Source: Lyophyllum atratum (Eukaryota; Basidiomycota; Agaricomycetes; Agaricales; Lyophyllaceae). Taken from it: 64,000 nucleotides of DNA. This document shows positions 23,962-36,200 of the stretch, in pieces. The stretch spans positions 806,001 to 870,000 of the forward strand of contig JACGCN010000011.1 in the NCBI GenBank assembly GCA_014905825.1, read 5' to 3'. The translations under genes and the position numbers were made by a program. Numbering within the stretch: position 1 is the stretch's first letter; every line of letters begins with the position of its first letter. Below the pieces are notes generated by a model, which did no database searches, was not told the origin of the DNA, and was given only the letters and a program-made list of their open reading frames with translations.

Positions 23962-26734
23962 TCACTTCTTCTTGGACGAAGCGCCGGCCGAACCAGCAGC
24001 TTTCCGCTTTGAGGAGCCAGCAGCAGCACGTGCTGCAGCAGCCTCTCCTGGAAGTGGTCTTGCGATGCCATCCATATCTCGAGCGGGTTTGATAACACGC
24101 TTCGCACGCGATGGGAGGCCAACAGTGTCGGTCGGGTCTTCTTCAGCTGGGTTAGGTGACGTGGTCTTTGGGGCGTTCGCGGTAGCATCGGCAACATTGT
24201 TCGTGGTATCGATATGGTGATCCGGTCCACGACTGGGCGGCTGAACCTGATCCGGGCCAGCCGAGGCAGGGCTTGAGCTTACCCCGTCCGTCCCTATGTT
24301 CTTCTTCCCACCTCGACCACCACCTCGACCTCCACCTCGACCTCCACGTCCACGTCCAGCCCCATGTCCACGTCCGCCCCCACGTCCACGTCCGCTTCCA
24401 ATCTCCACTCCAACCTTGGTCACTGGTAACGCAGGTCGGGTGATAGGGAAGCCCGTGTCTCCGCGATCGACAGGTCCGAGTGCAGCCTGTTCAAGTTCAT
24501 CCAGCTCAGCCAATTGCACACTTGAAGGAGCAGGATCCGGCAGCGCAGGGGCTGGAGCAGACGGAATGGATAAGCCCGCGAAGATGGGATGAAGTAGCGT
24601 TGAGGCCATTTGATGGTGGTTGGACATCGGAGTGTTCATATGGAATGGAAATGGTGGTGCCTGCTGAAGTGACTGATCAGGGAGAAAGAAGTTGTGGAAT
24701 TCGCTTGTCGATGGCGAATTTGGAAGGGGTGCTGGGTGTGTCCCGAAAAAGTTCATCGGCACCGGTAGCATAGTAGAACTCTGATACATCGGAATAGGAG
24801 GGGGAAGGGGGACCGGAGGTTGAAGAGTGGTCATCGAGTGGGCTGGGTGGGCTCTGTTCAGCTGCTCAGTGATGGTCTCGTAATCAGACAGGGAATCCGA
24901 GAACAATTCGTTGCTGAACGAGAAGCCATCGACTGTGGAGAAAGGAACGGCAGGATGCGCTACGCCTTGTGCATGTGTGCTGTGCGTCGTGGTGGGTGTG
25001 ATGAGCGACGGATTGCCGACTGTTTCTGATGGCACGGGTATACTGGTTGTCGATGTCGCCTCGGGATCCCCTATCTGATCTGAATCCAATGTGAAATCAT
25101 GGTCAAAAATAGACCATTGATCCGCACCGCCCGATAGAGATTCTGAAGTAGCTGTGGTAGTGTCCACGTCGGCCTGAGAGGCGAAAGGATCTGAGATCGG
25201 TTCAGCGATTCCAGCCCTGGAGTTATGCTTCGGAGTCGACGGAGTCGAAGTGGCTGAACCCGTGTTTGAAGTCGATGACACGTCGGAAGGCTTTGAAATC
25301 GGTCCAGGGATATCAGCAGTGGAGGTGCGGTCCGGAGTCGATGAGGTACGGTTCGGAGTCGATGATTCTTCATCATTCTTGTCAAAGGCGATCAACAAAT
25401 TTGACGGATCAGCGATCCGCTCATTGCTCTCAGAGCCGGATAAACCTCGGCGTCCATGAATACCGTGCTTCGCTAATAAAAGGATTGAGGCTTTTGTTTC
25501 ATCCAAGCAGAAAGACTAGTCAACTTACGATAAACCTCTCTTAACCACCCAGTGTAAGACTCGTCAAAAGCAAGCTTGTCTGCCTTGTATTTGATAGGGT
25601 AGCTTTTGTTGTCTTGATTGGTACCATAACTGACGCTGAATTCGCGCGTAAGTGGACTTCAATATAAACAACGACAAAGAACTGACGTCTGCAATCTAAT
25701 CTTCTCCTTTTGCGACGGATCGGGCCCACCTGCGACTATCACCGTCGACCATCCTGTAAGTCGGTGGATCTCTTCGCAGACGGCTTCCATAAGAGTTATT
25801 TGGTGCGCAATCGCACTATCAAGGGTTCGTTAACATGTTTAGCAGGTCTCTAATGTGAAACTTAGACTTACAATTTGCGCTGTTCAGGGGTGCGTTCCAG
25901 GCCTTCCTTTTTCCCTTCAAGCATCGCCGCCTTCTGGTTCTTCTCCTCTTCCAGGGCCAGCCGTACGACCTCCTTGACTTCCTCTGTTTCCGCTAACCAT
26001 GCCTTCCGAACCACCTCATGCCTCGTCGTGAGAAACAATGAAGCACGCGACTTCCTGCCGCCCGTAACCTCGCCTTCACCGTCGCCTTCCCCTTCATCCT
26101 CGCCTTCACCCTCACCCTCACCCTCGCCCTCACCATCATCGTCGTATTCGCCTTCGCCCTCGACATCTCCACGGCCCTTTCCCTTACTACCCTCTCCACC
26201 GGTCCTGCCAAGCGCCTCATTGATAAGTAAGTTTACTTTTTCCTTGTACTTGATCTGATACATTTCCTCTGCCTTGTGTAAACGCGTCCGCGAGCCTTTC
26301 AGCAGGGAGAGCATCTGACCGGTGCTTTTTCGCCGAGCGGTGCCTTGGGTCCCGGTAACCCTCTTTTCGGAATTTCTGAACCAACTTCTCAGTTGCTGTC
26401 ATTCGGATGTGAGTTAGTGAGTTTTCAATTTGTTATAAGGAGTGCTCACTTTTTGACGTGTGATAACAGCATCCTTCCAAATTTTTTCCAGCTCGTCACT
26501 CCACGAGTTGGAATCGTCAGCCCTAACCGCCCCCTCTGGGATCTTCCCGGCCGCAATACAAGCATCCAATTCCGTCCATTGTTGGAACCAGTCCCGGTTC
26601 ACGTCATTGAAGAACTTTCCAAGCCCCCTGTTCTTACCATCATTTTGCTTCGCTGTATACACCACAAGGTAAGTACTCAGCCTCTCTTCTAGCCATTGAA
26701 GCTGATCAGTAGATGCCCAGTGTCGAGGAGCCAT
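23962..26734 (-). CDS. KDZ-element accessory protein with homeodomain-like helix-turn-helix N-terminus
   Basis: Exon 1 (MAPRHWASTDQLQWLEERL..., start 26734) joins through a 45-bp-scale intron to QLRSWFRNSEKR, a helix resembling the recognition helix of homeodomains. Next are MYQIKYKEKVNLLINEAL, an acidic Glu-Gly repeat (EGEGEGEGEGEDEGEG), VVRKAWLAETEEVKEVV, a region including MEAVCEEIHRLTGWSTVIVAGGPDP, and a long Ser/Thr/Pro-rich tail. The tail ends in RGG/GRG repeats and a basic SSKRKAAGSAGASSKKK segment. I do not know a formal family name. A clear relative with the same domain order is encoded at 56748-58953. A DNA-binding role at element ends is inference. Inner exon limits are approximate. 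Confidence 0.75.
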
Positions 26735-26957
26735 GAGGGGTAGGAATTCGATGTGCGAGACTTCGTTGTCCCATAGACATGTAATATATTACCTATGCTC
26801 ATCCAACTGTAAGCACGTCATATATCACTTATTCTGCCTCAATAAAAGCCGACCGATTGATCTCACATCGGGTCTATATTTGAAATTGAAAAACAAGACC
26901 ATGCGACGGTCATGGTAAATATTTTACTCTACGATATGAAACACGATCTGCTCCTTT

Positions 26958-27516
26958 TTACTCCTCATGCAAGAGATGGTGCGCGATGTTCCACTCGTCC
27001 ACAATCTCGGCTGCAACTTCGAAGTTCCTAAGCGCATGAAATATCAGCCCGATTTGCCTCAAGTGCCAGTAAAACGGAGCTACAAACCCGAGGGATCTCT
27101 CCGCTAAGGCGTAGTCAAGAACATAGTGACTCTTCATGAATTGGTCATACTTTGCCCTAGTGGCCTGCTCCCTAGCGGCCTTGAGCGACTCATTCTGAGC
27201 AGTATGTCGCAGACGAGGGGGCACGTGGGCAGAGCTGCCAGCTTCGTCTTTCGAGGAGGGTGTGTCTGCTATGACTTTTAGCTTCCTAAGGAGTAGGTGA
27301 GCTCGGTACGGTCAAAGGAATTTTTCTTACTTTTCTGCGCGACGTTTTGCAGCTGCGACTCGAGCTCTCTCCCGGCAAGCCTCGCGGTTTCTAGTAAGAA
27401 GTAAGGTAAAATGTGTTGAGGGTTCCAGGTGTGTCCACATACCGATAGTAGTAGTTGCTTGAGGCTTGTCGGCGAGCAGCCTGAGTAGAGGCAGGGTATT
27501 TGGCACTTTCAGACAT
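26958..27516 (-). CDS. Small basic-region (bZIP-like) KDZ-element protein
   Basis: Three short exons give MSESAKYPASTQAARRQASS, then NYYYR joined to NREACRERARVAAAKRRAEK, then KLKVIADTPSSKDEAGSS and RLRHTAQNESLKAAREQA, ending HHLLHEE. The Arg/Lys-rich RxxNREACRERARVAAAKRRAEK segment resembles a bZIP or other basic DNA-contacting region, but no leucine zipper is visible. Similar short basic ORFs accompany many basidiomycete transposons. The start at 27516 is the first ATG; both introns are GT-AG. Function unknown. Confidence 0.6.
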
Positions 27517-27658
27517 GAGGGTTAACAAGAATTTGTAATTTAGTAAGTCCTTACTGAATCTGTAACATCGATCGAGATGGTTCACAATGCGTGATCAATT
27601 TGGGTGGTATATATAGATATCATGTCCAGTTTTCAAACTTACGCCCTTCAACATACCC

Positions 27659-28344
27659 ATGCCAAAAGATCAGTCCAAAGCTACAGGCCCACGTATGACA
27701 GCAGACTCATCTCTTCTCAATCAAAACTGACATCTATCAAGGTCTGGATCTCCGTCAATCATCTCTAAACTCCCGCACAAAGAAAAAGGATTATATTCAC
27801 CTGCCAGAGGTCCCATCCCAGCCAGAAGTCGTCCCACCAGTATCGCCTTTCATGGAAGACACCGCAGACAGTGCCGACGAATCGCCGCAGTCGGAAGACA
27901 CCCTAACCAGTGCCGACGAATCCGATAATGAAGAAACACGCAGGCCCGTAGGTATGGTGCAAAGGGTTCTACGTGATCGCATTACACTCATACCCTAAAC
28001 CAGGTCCAACCAAGCCGGCACCTTGGGTACGATGCGATTTCTGCACTGGGACTATCTGTACCCGAGTGATAGGCAGAGTCTCGGATAAAACCCGTGTTCG
28101 TGTCGCCGAGGCATTTCGTATCGAAGCTGCTCTGCCGGAGTTGGACATGTCCCGCATACTCGATCCCGATCGTTTTGTACTGCCCTGCGTGGATTACTTT
28201 GGGTTAGACCGCCAGCTCTGTGTCTATTGTTTGGAGATGGCGCACAGAGAATGCGACGATCGAAGCCTTGGTTGGTGGGTCTTCCCTGCAAAGAGAGAGA
28301 ACAGCGAAGAAGTGGTGGGCCGAGAGGTGACGGACGAGAAATAA
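27659..28344 (+). CDS. Small two-CxxC protein 1 in KDZ element
   Basis: Three exons: MPKDQSKATGP, then after GTATGA...CAAG the frame RLDLRQSSLNSRTKKKDY with an acidic DSADESPQSEDTLTSADESD segment, then after GTATGG...CCAG the Cys-containing part. CDFC and a later CVYCLEMAHREC would suit a single Zn2+ site. A GWWVFPAK motif follows, matching GWALFPAK in the 32670-33142 gene. I do not recognise a named family. The first exon is moderately supported; the Cys-containing exon is firm. Confidence 0.6.
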
Positions 28345-28839
28345 CAATTTAGTTTCATTTGTTCAATAGCGGCACGAACTTAGTTTCATTTGTTCAAAGT
28401 CGTCGGCTTAGGTATAGATAAGCTAGAAGGATGTAGAAGAACATGAGCAGTCGAATCTTTGAATGAGTAGAGCACACCTTACCGAGATAGTGTGAAAGCC
28501 GGCGGGCATCTAACCTGCAAATCCTAGCACTGTAATCCTTGCCGCTCACAGGAGTCGCTGGTAAAGCTGATGAGGCTGGTGACGTAGAAGTAGGGAAACT
28601 GGTAGATGGGGTGTCGGATGTCTGGCTGTGAACAAATGATTAGTACTGACAGGAAAAGCAAGCGAAGAGGTGCTGAGCACCCGCAGAGAGACATTCCACT
28701 TAAATGCATGCGGAATGAACCTAAGGGACGTTCTATTACACGTGGATAGACATTGACTTGAACTTGAGAAGTCGTCGCATGCATTTGAGACTGTGACTTA
28801 ATGTTCGCAGGCATAACCCAAACATAGAATACGCCTGAA
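28345..28839. other. Non-coding stretch in KDZ element
   Basis: No supported gene. A duplicated TTAGTTTCATTTGTTCAA occurs near 28350 and 28381. An antisense ORF spans part of it but shows no protein-like pattern. Confidence 0.4.
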
Positions 28840-29690
28840 GGGGATCAGATGCATAAGAAGGCATAATCGAACGAGACTTACAGCTGGCGATAGTCATTGA
28901 ATGGATTTGACAGTGTTACCGAATGTTTGAAGGGTTAACGAGACGGCGAAGGGTTAAACAAACGGAGGATTGACCGGAACGAGGTTAGATGCATAAGAAG
29001 GCATAATCGAACGAGACTTACAGCTGGCGATAGTCGTTGAATGGATTTGACAGTGTTACCGAATGTTTGAAGGGTTAACGAGACCGCGAAGGGTTAAACA
29101 AACGTAGGATTGACCTGAACGAGGTTAGATACATGTGAAGCGACAAAAGAACGAGACTTACATGAAAGGAGAGTTGTTGGACGGATTTGACGATGTAACC
29201 GAATGTTGGAATGGTTAACGAAACGGCGGAGGGTTAAGTGAATGTTCCAAGGGTTAAACAAACGTAGGATTGACCTGAACGAGGTTAGATACATGTGAAG
29301 CGACAAAGGAACGAGACTTACGTGCAAGGAGAGTTGTTGGACGGATTTGACGATGTAACCGAATGTTTGAAGGGTTGACGAAAGGGCGGAGGGCTAAGTG
29401 AATGTTCGAGGGTGTAACCAAACGTAGGTTCACCAGAACAAAGTCGGATGCATGCAAAGGGAGAATAGAGAACCAGACTTACATGCAGTGATAGCCGTTC
29501 AATGACTTGGACGGTGTAACTGAATGTCTGAAAGGTTAGCAAAACGACGATACCGCAGAACGGATAACACTTGAAGGATAGCTTGAATGTTTGAAGGGAT
29601 AACTGAACGTAGGATTTGCCTGAAATATGTTAGATACAAAAGAAGTGTATAGAACGAGGCTTACAGCCAGCGATAGTCATTAAATGCAGG
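28840..29690. repeat. Degenerate tandem repeat, six units of about 140-180 bp
   Basis: The landmark ACGAGACTTACA recurs at about 28871, 29011, 29151, 29311, 29472 and 29653 (spacings 140, 140, 160, 161 and 181). Each unit also has a TGGATTTGACRRTGT-like stretch, GAATGTTTGAAGGGTTAACGA and AAACGTAGGATTGACC. No long open frame is shared among units, so this is a minisatellite-like array rather than a gene. Confidence 0.85.
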
Positions 29691-30008
29691 AAGGTGTAAC
29701 CATACTGCCGCAACCATAGACAGTTTCTGATACTTAGGCGGCCTAAGCGAGTTATGATAGAGATAAACACCGAGTTTGTGATAGGTTTCTCATAGAAATG
29801 CGACGATAAGATGAGATAAGATAAGATTGTCAGCCTGCCCTGAACATGATTGCGACCGGACCGATTGTGCAAGTCGGATCTGGACCTTATCTCTCCCCGT
29901 CTCCCCTCTTCCGCGCCGATGACCCTGTTCCGTCTCACCGCCCCCTAGCCCCCTAGCCATCTCACTGCTCCCTAGACAGGCCCGTGCTCTCAAACTCCCG
30001 CTCTTGGC

Positions 30009-30183
30009 TATAAAATGGCAGCGCCTTTGGATATGGCGCACTTCGAAACCTTTCCTCCGAAATTCCCTCTGGTGAGTGAGACCGTGCATTGGGACTCGCC
30101 ATAGGCCCTACGGCGGTTTTACTTTCCTTTATCGCACTGCGCCCGTACATTGGGACTTGCCACAGGCCCTACGGCGGGTGTAT
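30009..30183 (+). promoter_or_regulatory. TATA box and 30-bp direct repeats upstream of the Tet/JBP-like gene
   Basis: TATAAAA at 30009-30015 lies about 260 bp before the ATG. Downstream, CATTGGGACTCGCCATAGGC (from about 30086) and CATTGGGACTTGCCACAGGC (from about 30148), each followed by CCTACGGCGG, form a near-perfect 30-bp repeat 62 bp apart. Inference: leader or promoter elements of the dioxygenase gene. Confidence 0.5.
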
Positions 30184-30276
30184 GTGCTGATCCGCCTCCT
30201 CTTTGCATCATCTTTTGCTGGGTACCTTATACTGACTCATTTATCCCTCGCACTAGATCATATCATCGCTCTAACA

Positions 30277-32037
30277 ATGCCTCACGGTCAGGTAAGGCAC
30301 AAACTCTTTCTTTCATGGTCAGATATGCTGACCATGGTCTAGACCCGCTCAGGAGCCTCGTTCTCGGCGTATGACTTCGCACCCTATCGGGTTTCCGCCG
30401 TCACCAGCCCCACCCTTCACCACGGCCCTCCCGTCCGTATCTCTGATAGCTTTGACACCCTGATGCATGGGGCCATGCTCCAGGAACCCGCCGATGGCGA
30501 CGATGCTGAAGGCGCACCCCTCACAGACGGCCCAACATTCTCCCACGAAGGTCTTGACATTCATCACCCTTCCACCACCTCTGTTCACGTACATCCCAAC
30601 ACGCGTGCTGGTACCATCGAAGCTCAACGTCAGTCAATGAACAAGAAAGTCCAGCGCAGCAAGAAACGGACGTTTGCGGCGGTGTCCGCAACTCCTTTCA
30701 GCCGCCCAGTCCGCACCTCAAAATCCGCCAAAGCCCAACTGTTTTCGGCACCGCTCAAGGCCGGGATCAATGCGGCAACACTTCCGAACACCAAGGGAGG
30801 GGCATGGACAGGGTTTTTCAGACAGAAGGGAAAACGGGGGAAGGGTCAGAGGGGGAAGAAGGGGAAGAAGGGGAAGATGGGGAAGACGGTGATTCCGCGG
30901 AAGCCAGATGAGCTGCAGGACTTGTTGGATGCAGGGTTCGGTCTGGTGGAGTGGGACGGAAGGTACGTGTGCAGGTCTCCGTTCACTTTCCTATGCTCAA
31001 ACCTTTCTTGTAGGACGCCTTTCTCGATTGTCGATGACCAGGGACGCGCCATCGCAGGCTTTCCTGGATGCCCTGAAGATGATCATTGGGACGACGTCAT
31101 CTCGGGAGCCACCTCTGCGATGGAAGATGCCCGGGAACACGCAATCAGGACAGATGCGATCAACGAGGACGACGTGAACCACCGTCGGGGCAATTTTGCC
31201 GCCTTCGCGACAGGAGTATCTTACGGAGGGGGCCAGACGGTACGTGCTCCATGTGGTCCATGCGCTTCCGAACGCATTGACGGAAATCTTCTAGAAACCT
31301 GGCAACCTTGTTCACAGTGGTCCATGCGGCCGCTTGGTTCGGCGTCTCCTTTCCGACCGCAACATCCGTCGCATCGCGGGCTTTCAATCAAGTACGCGTG
31401 ATTCATCCCCCCCTCCCCTCATCGGAGACGATTCCCCCTCCCCATCTCGGTCCCCCTCCCCTATTCTATGCTAAGACAACACTCTTCAGGCACGTTCGCT
31501 TCCTTCGCCCCCAAGTTGTACAATTATTATGCGGACATCCTCCAGTCGCTCTTCCAACACCATCCCAATCTCGAACACAATTTCAATAATTCAATCTTTC
31601 CAGCCTGCACCTTCAACTGTGGTCCTCATACTTGCACCTGTCGTCACGTTGACGCAGGTAATCTCTGTTATGGTCTCTGTGCCCTCACCGCAATGGGTTC
31701 GTACAACTCTAAGCGTGGTGGACACCTTATTCTATATTCTCTGAAACTCGTCGTCGAGTTTCCCCCTGGCTCCACCGCTCTTATCCCTTCGGGTGCTGTT
31801 GAACACGGCAACACCCCTGTTGGCCCCGACGAAACACGGCTATCACTCACTCAATATGCTGCGGGTGGTCTCTTTCGCTGGGTCTCGTATCATTTCCAAA
31901 CAGTCGCTTCCTTCATTTCCACCCGCGCCGGCATTGCAGAGAAGGCGGAGATCGATGCTGGTCGGTGGGAGAAGGGGTTGGACATGTTCACGAAGGTTGG
32001 GAGGGTTGGGGCTCGTCGTATTGTAATCCATCGTTAG
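30277..32037 (+). CDS. Tet/JBP-like 2OG-Fe(II) dioxygenase carried by KDZ element
   Basis: Fungal Tet/JBP enzymes oxidise 5-methylcytosine in DNA using 2-oxoglutarate, O2 and Fe(II). Exon 1 is 15 nt (MPHGQ, 30277-30291), exon 2 starts at 30343; further introns follow WDGR, GGGQ and GFQS-like text. The N-terminus is disordered with a strongly basic GKGQRGKKGKKGKMGK segment. The catalytic half shows NFAAFATGVSYGGGQ, then SIFPACTFNCGPHTCTCRH, the HxD pair (RHVDAGN), GGHLILYSLKLVVEFPPGS, the distal His (SGAVEHGNTP) and the 2OG-binding Arg (DETRLSLTQYAAGGLFRW). All expected ligands are visible and the frame is intact. Location in a KDZ element fits the published association of fungal Tet/JBP genes with KDZ transposons. 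Confidence 0.85.
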
Positions 32038-32181
32038 TTACCATCGGACAATTTGTTATACTCTTTTTGAAATATGCCTTCGCCTTTTTCCAATCAGTTT
32101 ATTAAGAAGGCGAAATTCATAATAATAGTGAACCATATGGTGTAAGGTACGTCATGATTAGGTGCTGTGCATGTGCCGTGG

Positions 32182-32579
32182 CTAAGCTCGACTTCCAGAT
32201 TTAGATTTACGCCCCTGTCCCCATCCCTCTGCTAAGATCTCTTTCCTCCAATCTGCCGTGTGCGTCATTCCCGTTTGTCCGACGGTAAAGTCCATATGAT
32301 CCTCCCATGCTAACATCAGGCACAGATAACATATCAGTCCTTCGACTCCATGCTGGTCAATGAAACGGCTCCAGTATGCGGGGGGACCTTGTGAACATAG
32401 CTCGTTCACGTCAACATCTACCCAGATATGACGCGATCGTGTGCGGCGGTTACTGTTCTGTGAGATGGACAGAGGACCGGGGCGACAAAAGCGGCAGCGC
32501 ATCATTCCTAGCAGCTGGTCAGTTTCGGCCGGCGCTCAATGTTCGCGGTATTACCTTCAGGCGCTTGTGATTCTGCCAT
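32182..32579 (-). CDS. Small two-CxxC protein 2 in KDZ element
   Basis: A 25-nt first exon (MAESQAPE, start 32579) joins through an intron (GTAATA...GCTAG) to GMMRCRFCRPGPLS, then SRHIWVDVDVNELC, YWSRFIDQHGVEGLICYLC and a basic end (GQGRKSKSGSRA). CRFC and CYLC, about 55 residues apart, are a likely Zn2+ pair. The layout matches the other two CxxC genes, but the sequence is divergent. No named family is recognised. Confidence 0.55.
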
Positions 32580-32669
32580 GCGTGAGTCAGGGGGGTTGGT
32601 CTTTGGTGAGTTAGAAGCGCTGCAACGGTATCATTCTAATATACATTTTTGCAGATCATCGGGTACGGA

Positions 32670-33142
32670 TTAACTTTCATCGGCCTCCCATCCGTCACTG
32701 TGTTTCCACCCGACCGGTTTCTCCAGTTCCGGCCACCACGCATCTATTATGCGCAACCCTCTGAATGTCTCCTTTCCCTCGTCGATCAGTGCCTCAATAC
32801 AGGCCCTACAGACGACGCGGCGCCTTTGCGTGGTCCAGTCCTCCCATTCCACAGTTTCCTCCCCCTCCTTCAAGCGATCCCGCAATGCTTTTGCCGGAAA
32901 CAGGGCCCATCCCTTCGCGACCTTCGGTTGCCCGCAGAAATCGCAATTCCGCTCTATCTTCAGCCGATCCAGCTCATCCACGACGCTTTCCACCGAGACC
33001 TCTTCCTCCTTCCCTACCTCTGCATCAGATTTCGTTTCTTGACGTTTAAAAGTTATGACTGTGAGTGCCAGCACTGTTACAATGCACAATGTGACTCACC
33101 TTCTATGGCAGGGGTGCGCTTCTCAATTGCTTGCTTAGCCAT
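32670..33142 (-). CDS. Small two-CxxC protein 3 in KDZ element
   Basis: Exon 1 gives MAKQAIEKRTPAIE (start 33142). A short intron (GTGAGT...CACAG) leads into VITFKRQETKSDAEVGKEEE, then NCDFCGQPKVAKGWALFPAK and, after about 40 residues, VVCRACIEALIDEGKETF, ending WEADES. CDFC and CRAC form a likely zinc site. CDFC and GW..FPAK are shared with the 27659-28344 gene. It lies only 153 bp from the divergent KDZ transposase start, so the two may share a promoter. Confidence 0.6.
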
Positions 33143-33295
33143 GCTGTAAGTGGGGACGGATTTCAAGCTGTGATATATCACCGACAGATACTTGCACCTT
33201 ATTATAACCGAGACCTTCGGCTAATTCGACAATCTGTGATTCAATCGAAATTATCTCGTGCACGCACCCGGTATCTCGGGCCTCCTATTCCACGC

Positions 33296-36200
33296 ATGAA
33301 GCGCCCCAAAGTTCAGTCTGTGGTGTACCCGGATACCAGCGATGAGGACGAGGACGATGACCCACGGCCTCGAAAAACCCTATTCCACCATACGACCTCT
33401 GTCATTTCTAATGGAGGGACAAGAACTACAACCGGCACCGTTGCTGGAGCCGCTTCCCCGAAGAAAAGCTCGACTACTCCATCGAAAGTTCGCGGTGTCG
33501 GGAACATAGGGGTCTCGTCTTTGGAGGATATGTTGGAAGGCTTCGAGTTTATGCAACCAGGGTATTGGGATGGATGGGACCAAGAACATGGCTTGCAGAC
33601 AAAACAGCGTACCCGCTCAGCATTAGTACGTGTCCTTATAGGTGTTGAACATTCCTTAGACTGATATCTTCACAGGACACTCCAAATCCAATGAAAACGT
33701 GGGTAGACTTAGATCGCCAAGTATTTCTCGACGAGTTCCTTCGCCTTGAAGGGCGGGGTGAATATACAAATACTTGTTGCCCTTGTGGTCAGCCCCTGCC
33801 CGCTAAATACCGCTGTGTCGACTGTCTCCCTGGTCCGCTCTTATGTGCTCCCTGTATGGTGTTATTGCATGCACGTAATCCTTTCCACCGCATTGAGGTA
33901 TGCTTTTTTTCTTCTCGCGTGTTAAACTAAATGCTAATGCGTACTTAGCAATGGAATGGTTTTTTCTTCGAAGACGAAACTTTGAAGAAGCTGGGGCTTC
34001 GCATACAATTGAACCATCCGCCAGGTCAACGTTGCCTTAACCCGAAACCCGCAAAAGGTGACGACTTTGTGGTTGTCGACTCATACGGCATTCATGAAGT
34101 GGGCTTGGATTTCTGCAAATGCGAGCAAGCCATCGACGACCCCCTCCAGCTTTTGAGGGCTCGCCTTTATCCGTCGACCGCAACTCAACCACAAACAGCG
34201 ACAACATTCAACTGCCTCAAACACTTTCAGCTTCTTTCCTTCGAGTCGAAATGTTCCGCCTATGAGTTTTTCGGTGCCATATCCCGAGAGACCGATAACA
34301 CCGGTCTGTACGTACCTCGAGTATGTCATTCTCCTTACATCAGAATCCCGAGCTCAATTTTCTCAAAAATAGGATCGATATGATGAGTTCATGTGGATGG
34401 TCCGTCAATGGCGTCACCTGAAGATGCTGAAACGCGCTGCCATTGGGAACGAACCGGACGGCATTATCGCGACAAGACCGGGTCAATGTGCGGTGTCATG
34501 TCCTGCATGCCCACAACCCGGTATCAACCTCCCACCAAACTGGGAAATGGCGCCGGAAGACAAAAAGTAAATTTTACTTGTCATGAACTCACTCAATGCT
34601 GATCTGTCTATTTCTAGATATCTTTATGCGCTATTCATAGGGATGGATGCCAATTTTCGGCTCAAGCGGAAGATCGTATCATCCGACAAACGTGATCCTA
34701 GTCTAGGGGGAGGTTGGGCATTTTTTGTCGAAGAAACCGGTTACAAGGACTATCTTAAGGCGCGTTGGGATCAGAAGCAAGATGTATGTCGCCTGTTTTT
34801 ATTACACTATACATATCTGAATAAAGCCCTCACCAGCGAAGTGACTGTGTGTCGCACGATGCGGTGAACAAACCAGATCGAGAGGCCCGGGGTCTAGCAG
34901 CATCAGGCGCGGGAACTATCGATTGCTCGCGCCATGATTTCAAACGGCCACTCGGGGTCGGCGATTTACAGAAAGGAGAAAGGTAAGTCTTGCACCTGTG
35001 CGTCAGAATCAGTCACCTGAACCGAGCCCTAGATACTTGAATATGGACTACCTTTTTTTCAGTAGTCTTCGCGACACAAATATCCAAACAATCGTAGTAT
35101 CCTACGATATCGTATGCCAATGGCACAAAAAGCTACGTGAGCGAATGCTAAGCTACCCACATGAAATTCACCTCTCGGGTAGCGTGAAATACATGTCCTT
35201 CCTCGTCCCAAAATTTCATCTACCTGCCCATATCGAGGATTGCAACATCCTGTATTCATTCAACCTGGTGAAGGGCGTCGGGAGGACAGACGGGGAAGCG
35301 CCTGAACGTGGGTGGGCCAACATCAACCCAATCGCACAAAGCACAAAGGAAATGGGTCCAGGGGCACGACGCGACACCCTCGACGATCACTTCAACGACT
35401 GGAACTGGAAAAAGGTTATTCAATTTGGTGCGTTGCTATGTCTATTGATTCATTCTGGCATTTATTGATGTGAAGTAAAAGGCTCGCGTTTGCTAACGAA
35501 GCTGAAAGAAGCGGCACCTGCACGAGTCGAGTATGCGACCGCGTTGAGGGATCTTGAGAACAGCATCCCGCCCCAGGTTTTCAAATTATGGGGCGACGCG
35601 GTCGACTTATGGGAGAGGGATTCTTGGAAACCGGAGCCGCCAGCGAATCCTTATAGATCGAACAGCAAAGGTATTTGTTCCCTCCTGATACTTGTACCCT
35701 TCAATCGCTGATGCTGTCCTTAGTGATGTCAGAGCGCGACGTGCGGTTGAAGCTCGCGCAGGAGGTGGCAGTGAAGGAAGGGTTGAACGATCAGAACTCG
35801 GAGCATGTCCACGATCATCATCCGACAGTCATGATCGCAAACGGTCTCGCATTGGCAGATGAGCAGTATGTGATATCCATCTTATTCTGGCGACTATGAT
35901 AGCTAAGCTGCCCCCCTGATCAGACACAAGTTAGCTGCTGATACCGCAGATCTGGGTGATCATCCGACAGCCAACCAGCTCTCAAGTCTTCTCGAGCGCT
36001 CCAATCAACTTCGGCGCAAGATATCATCGTGGATAGAGATCCAAATGCTATTTCTTCCAGAGGCGGCGAGGCAGCGAGCTAAAGCGATGCAGAACGTGGG
36101 TCCGGACGGCTTACCTGCTACAAAAGCCCACGATATCCCGTTATGGCTTCCTTCCGACCTAAAGAAGGAGGGAATCGTGGTCAGTGAGGCGCTGCAAGAG

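Noticed and set aside
28524..28814. Minus-strand 96-codon ORF in the KDZ element
   Set aside because: No protein-like pattern and no splice partners; it overlaps repeat-like sequence.
28840..29690. CRISPR-like array
   Set aside because: Repeats are 140-181 bp, diverged, without short spacers, in a eukaryotic transposon with no Cas genes.
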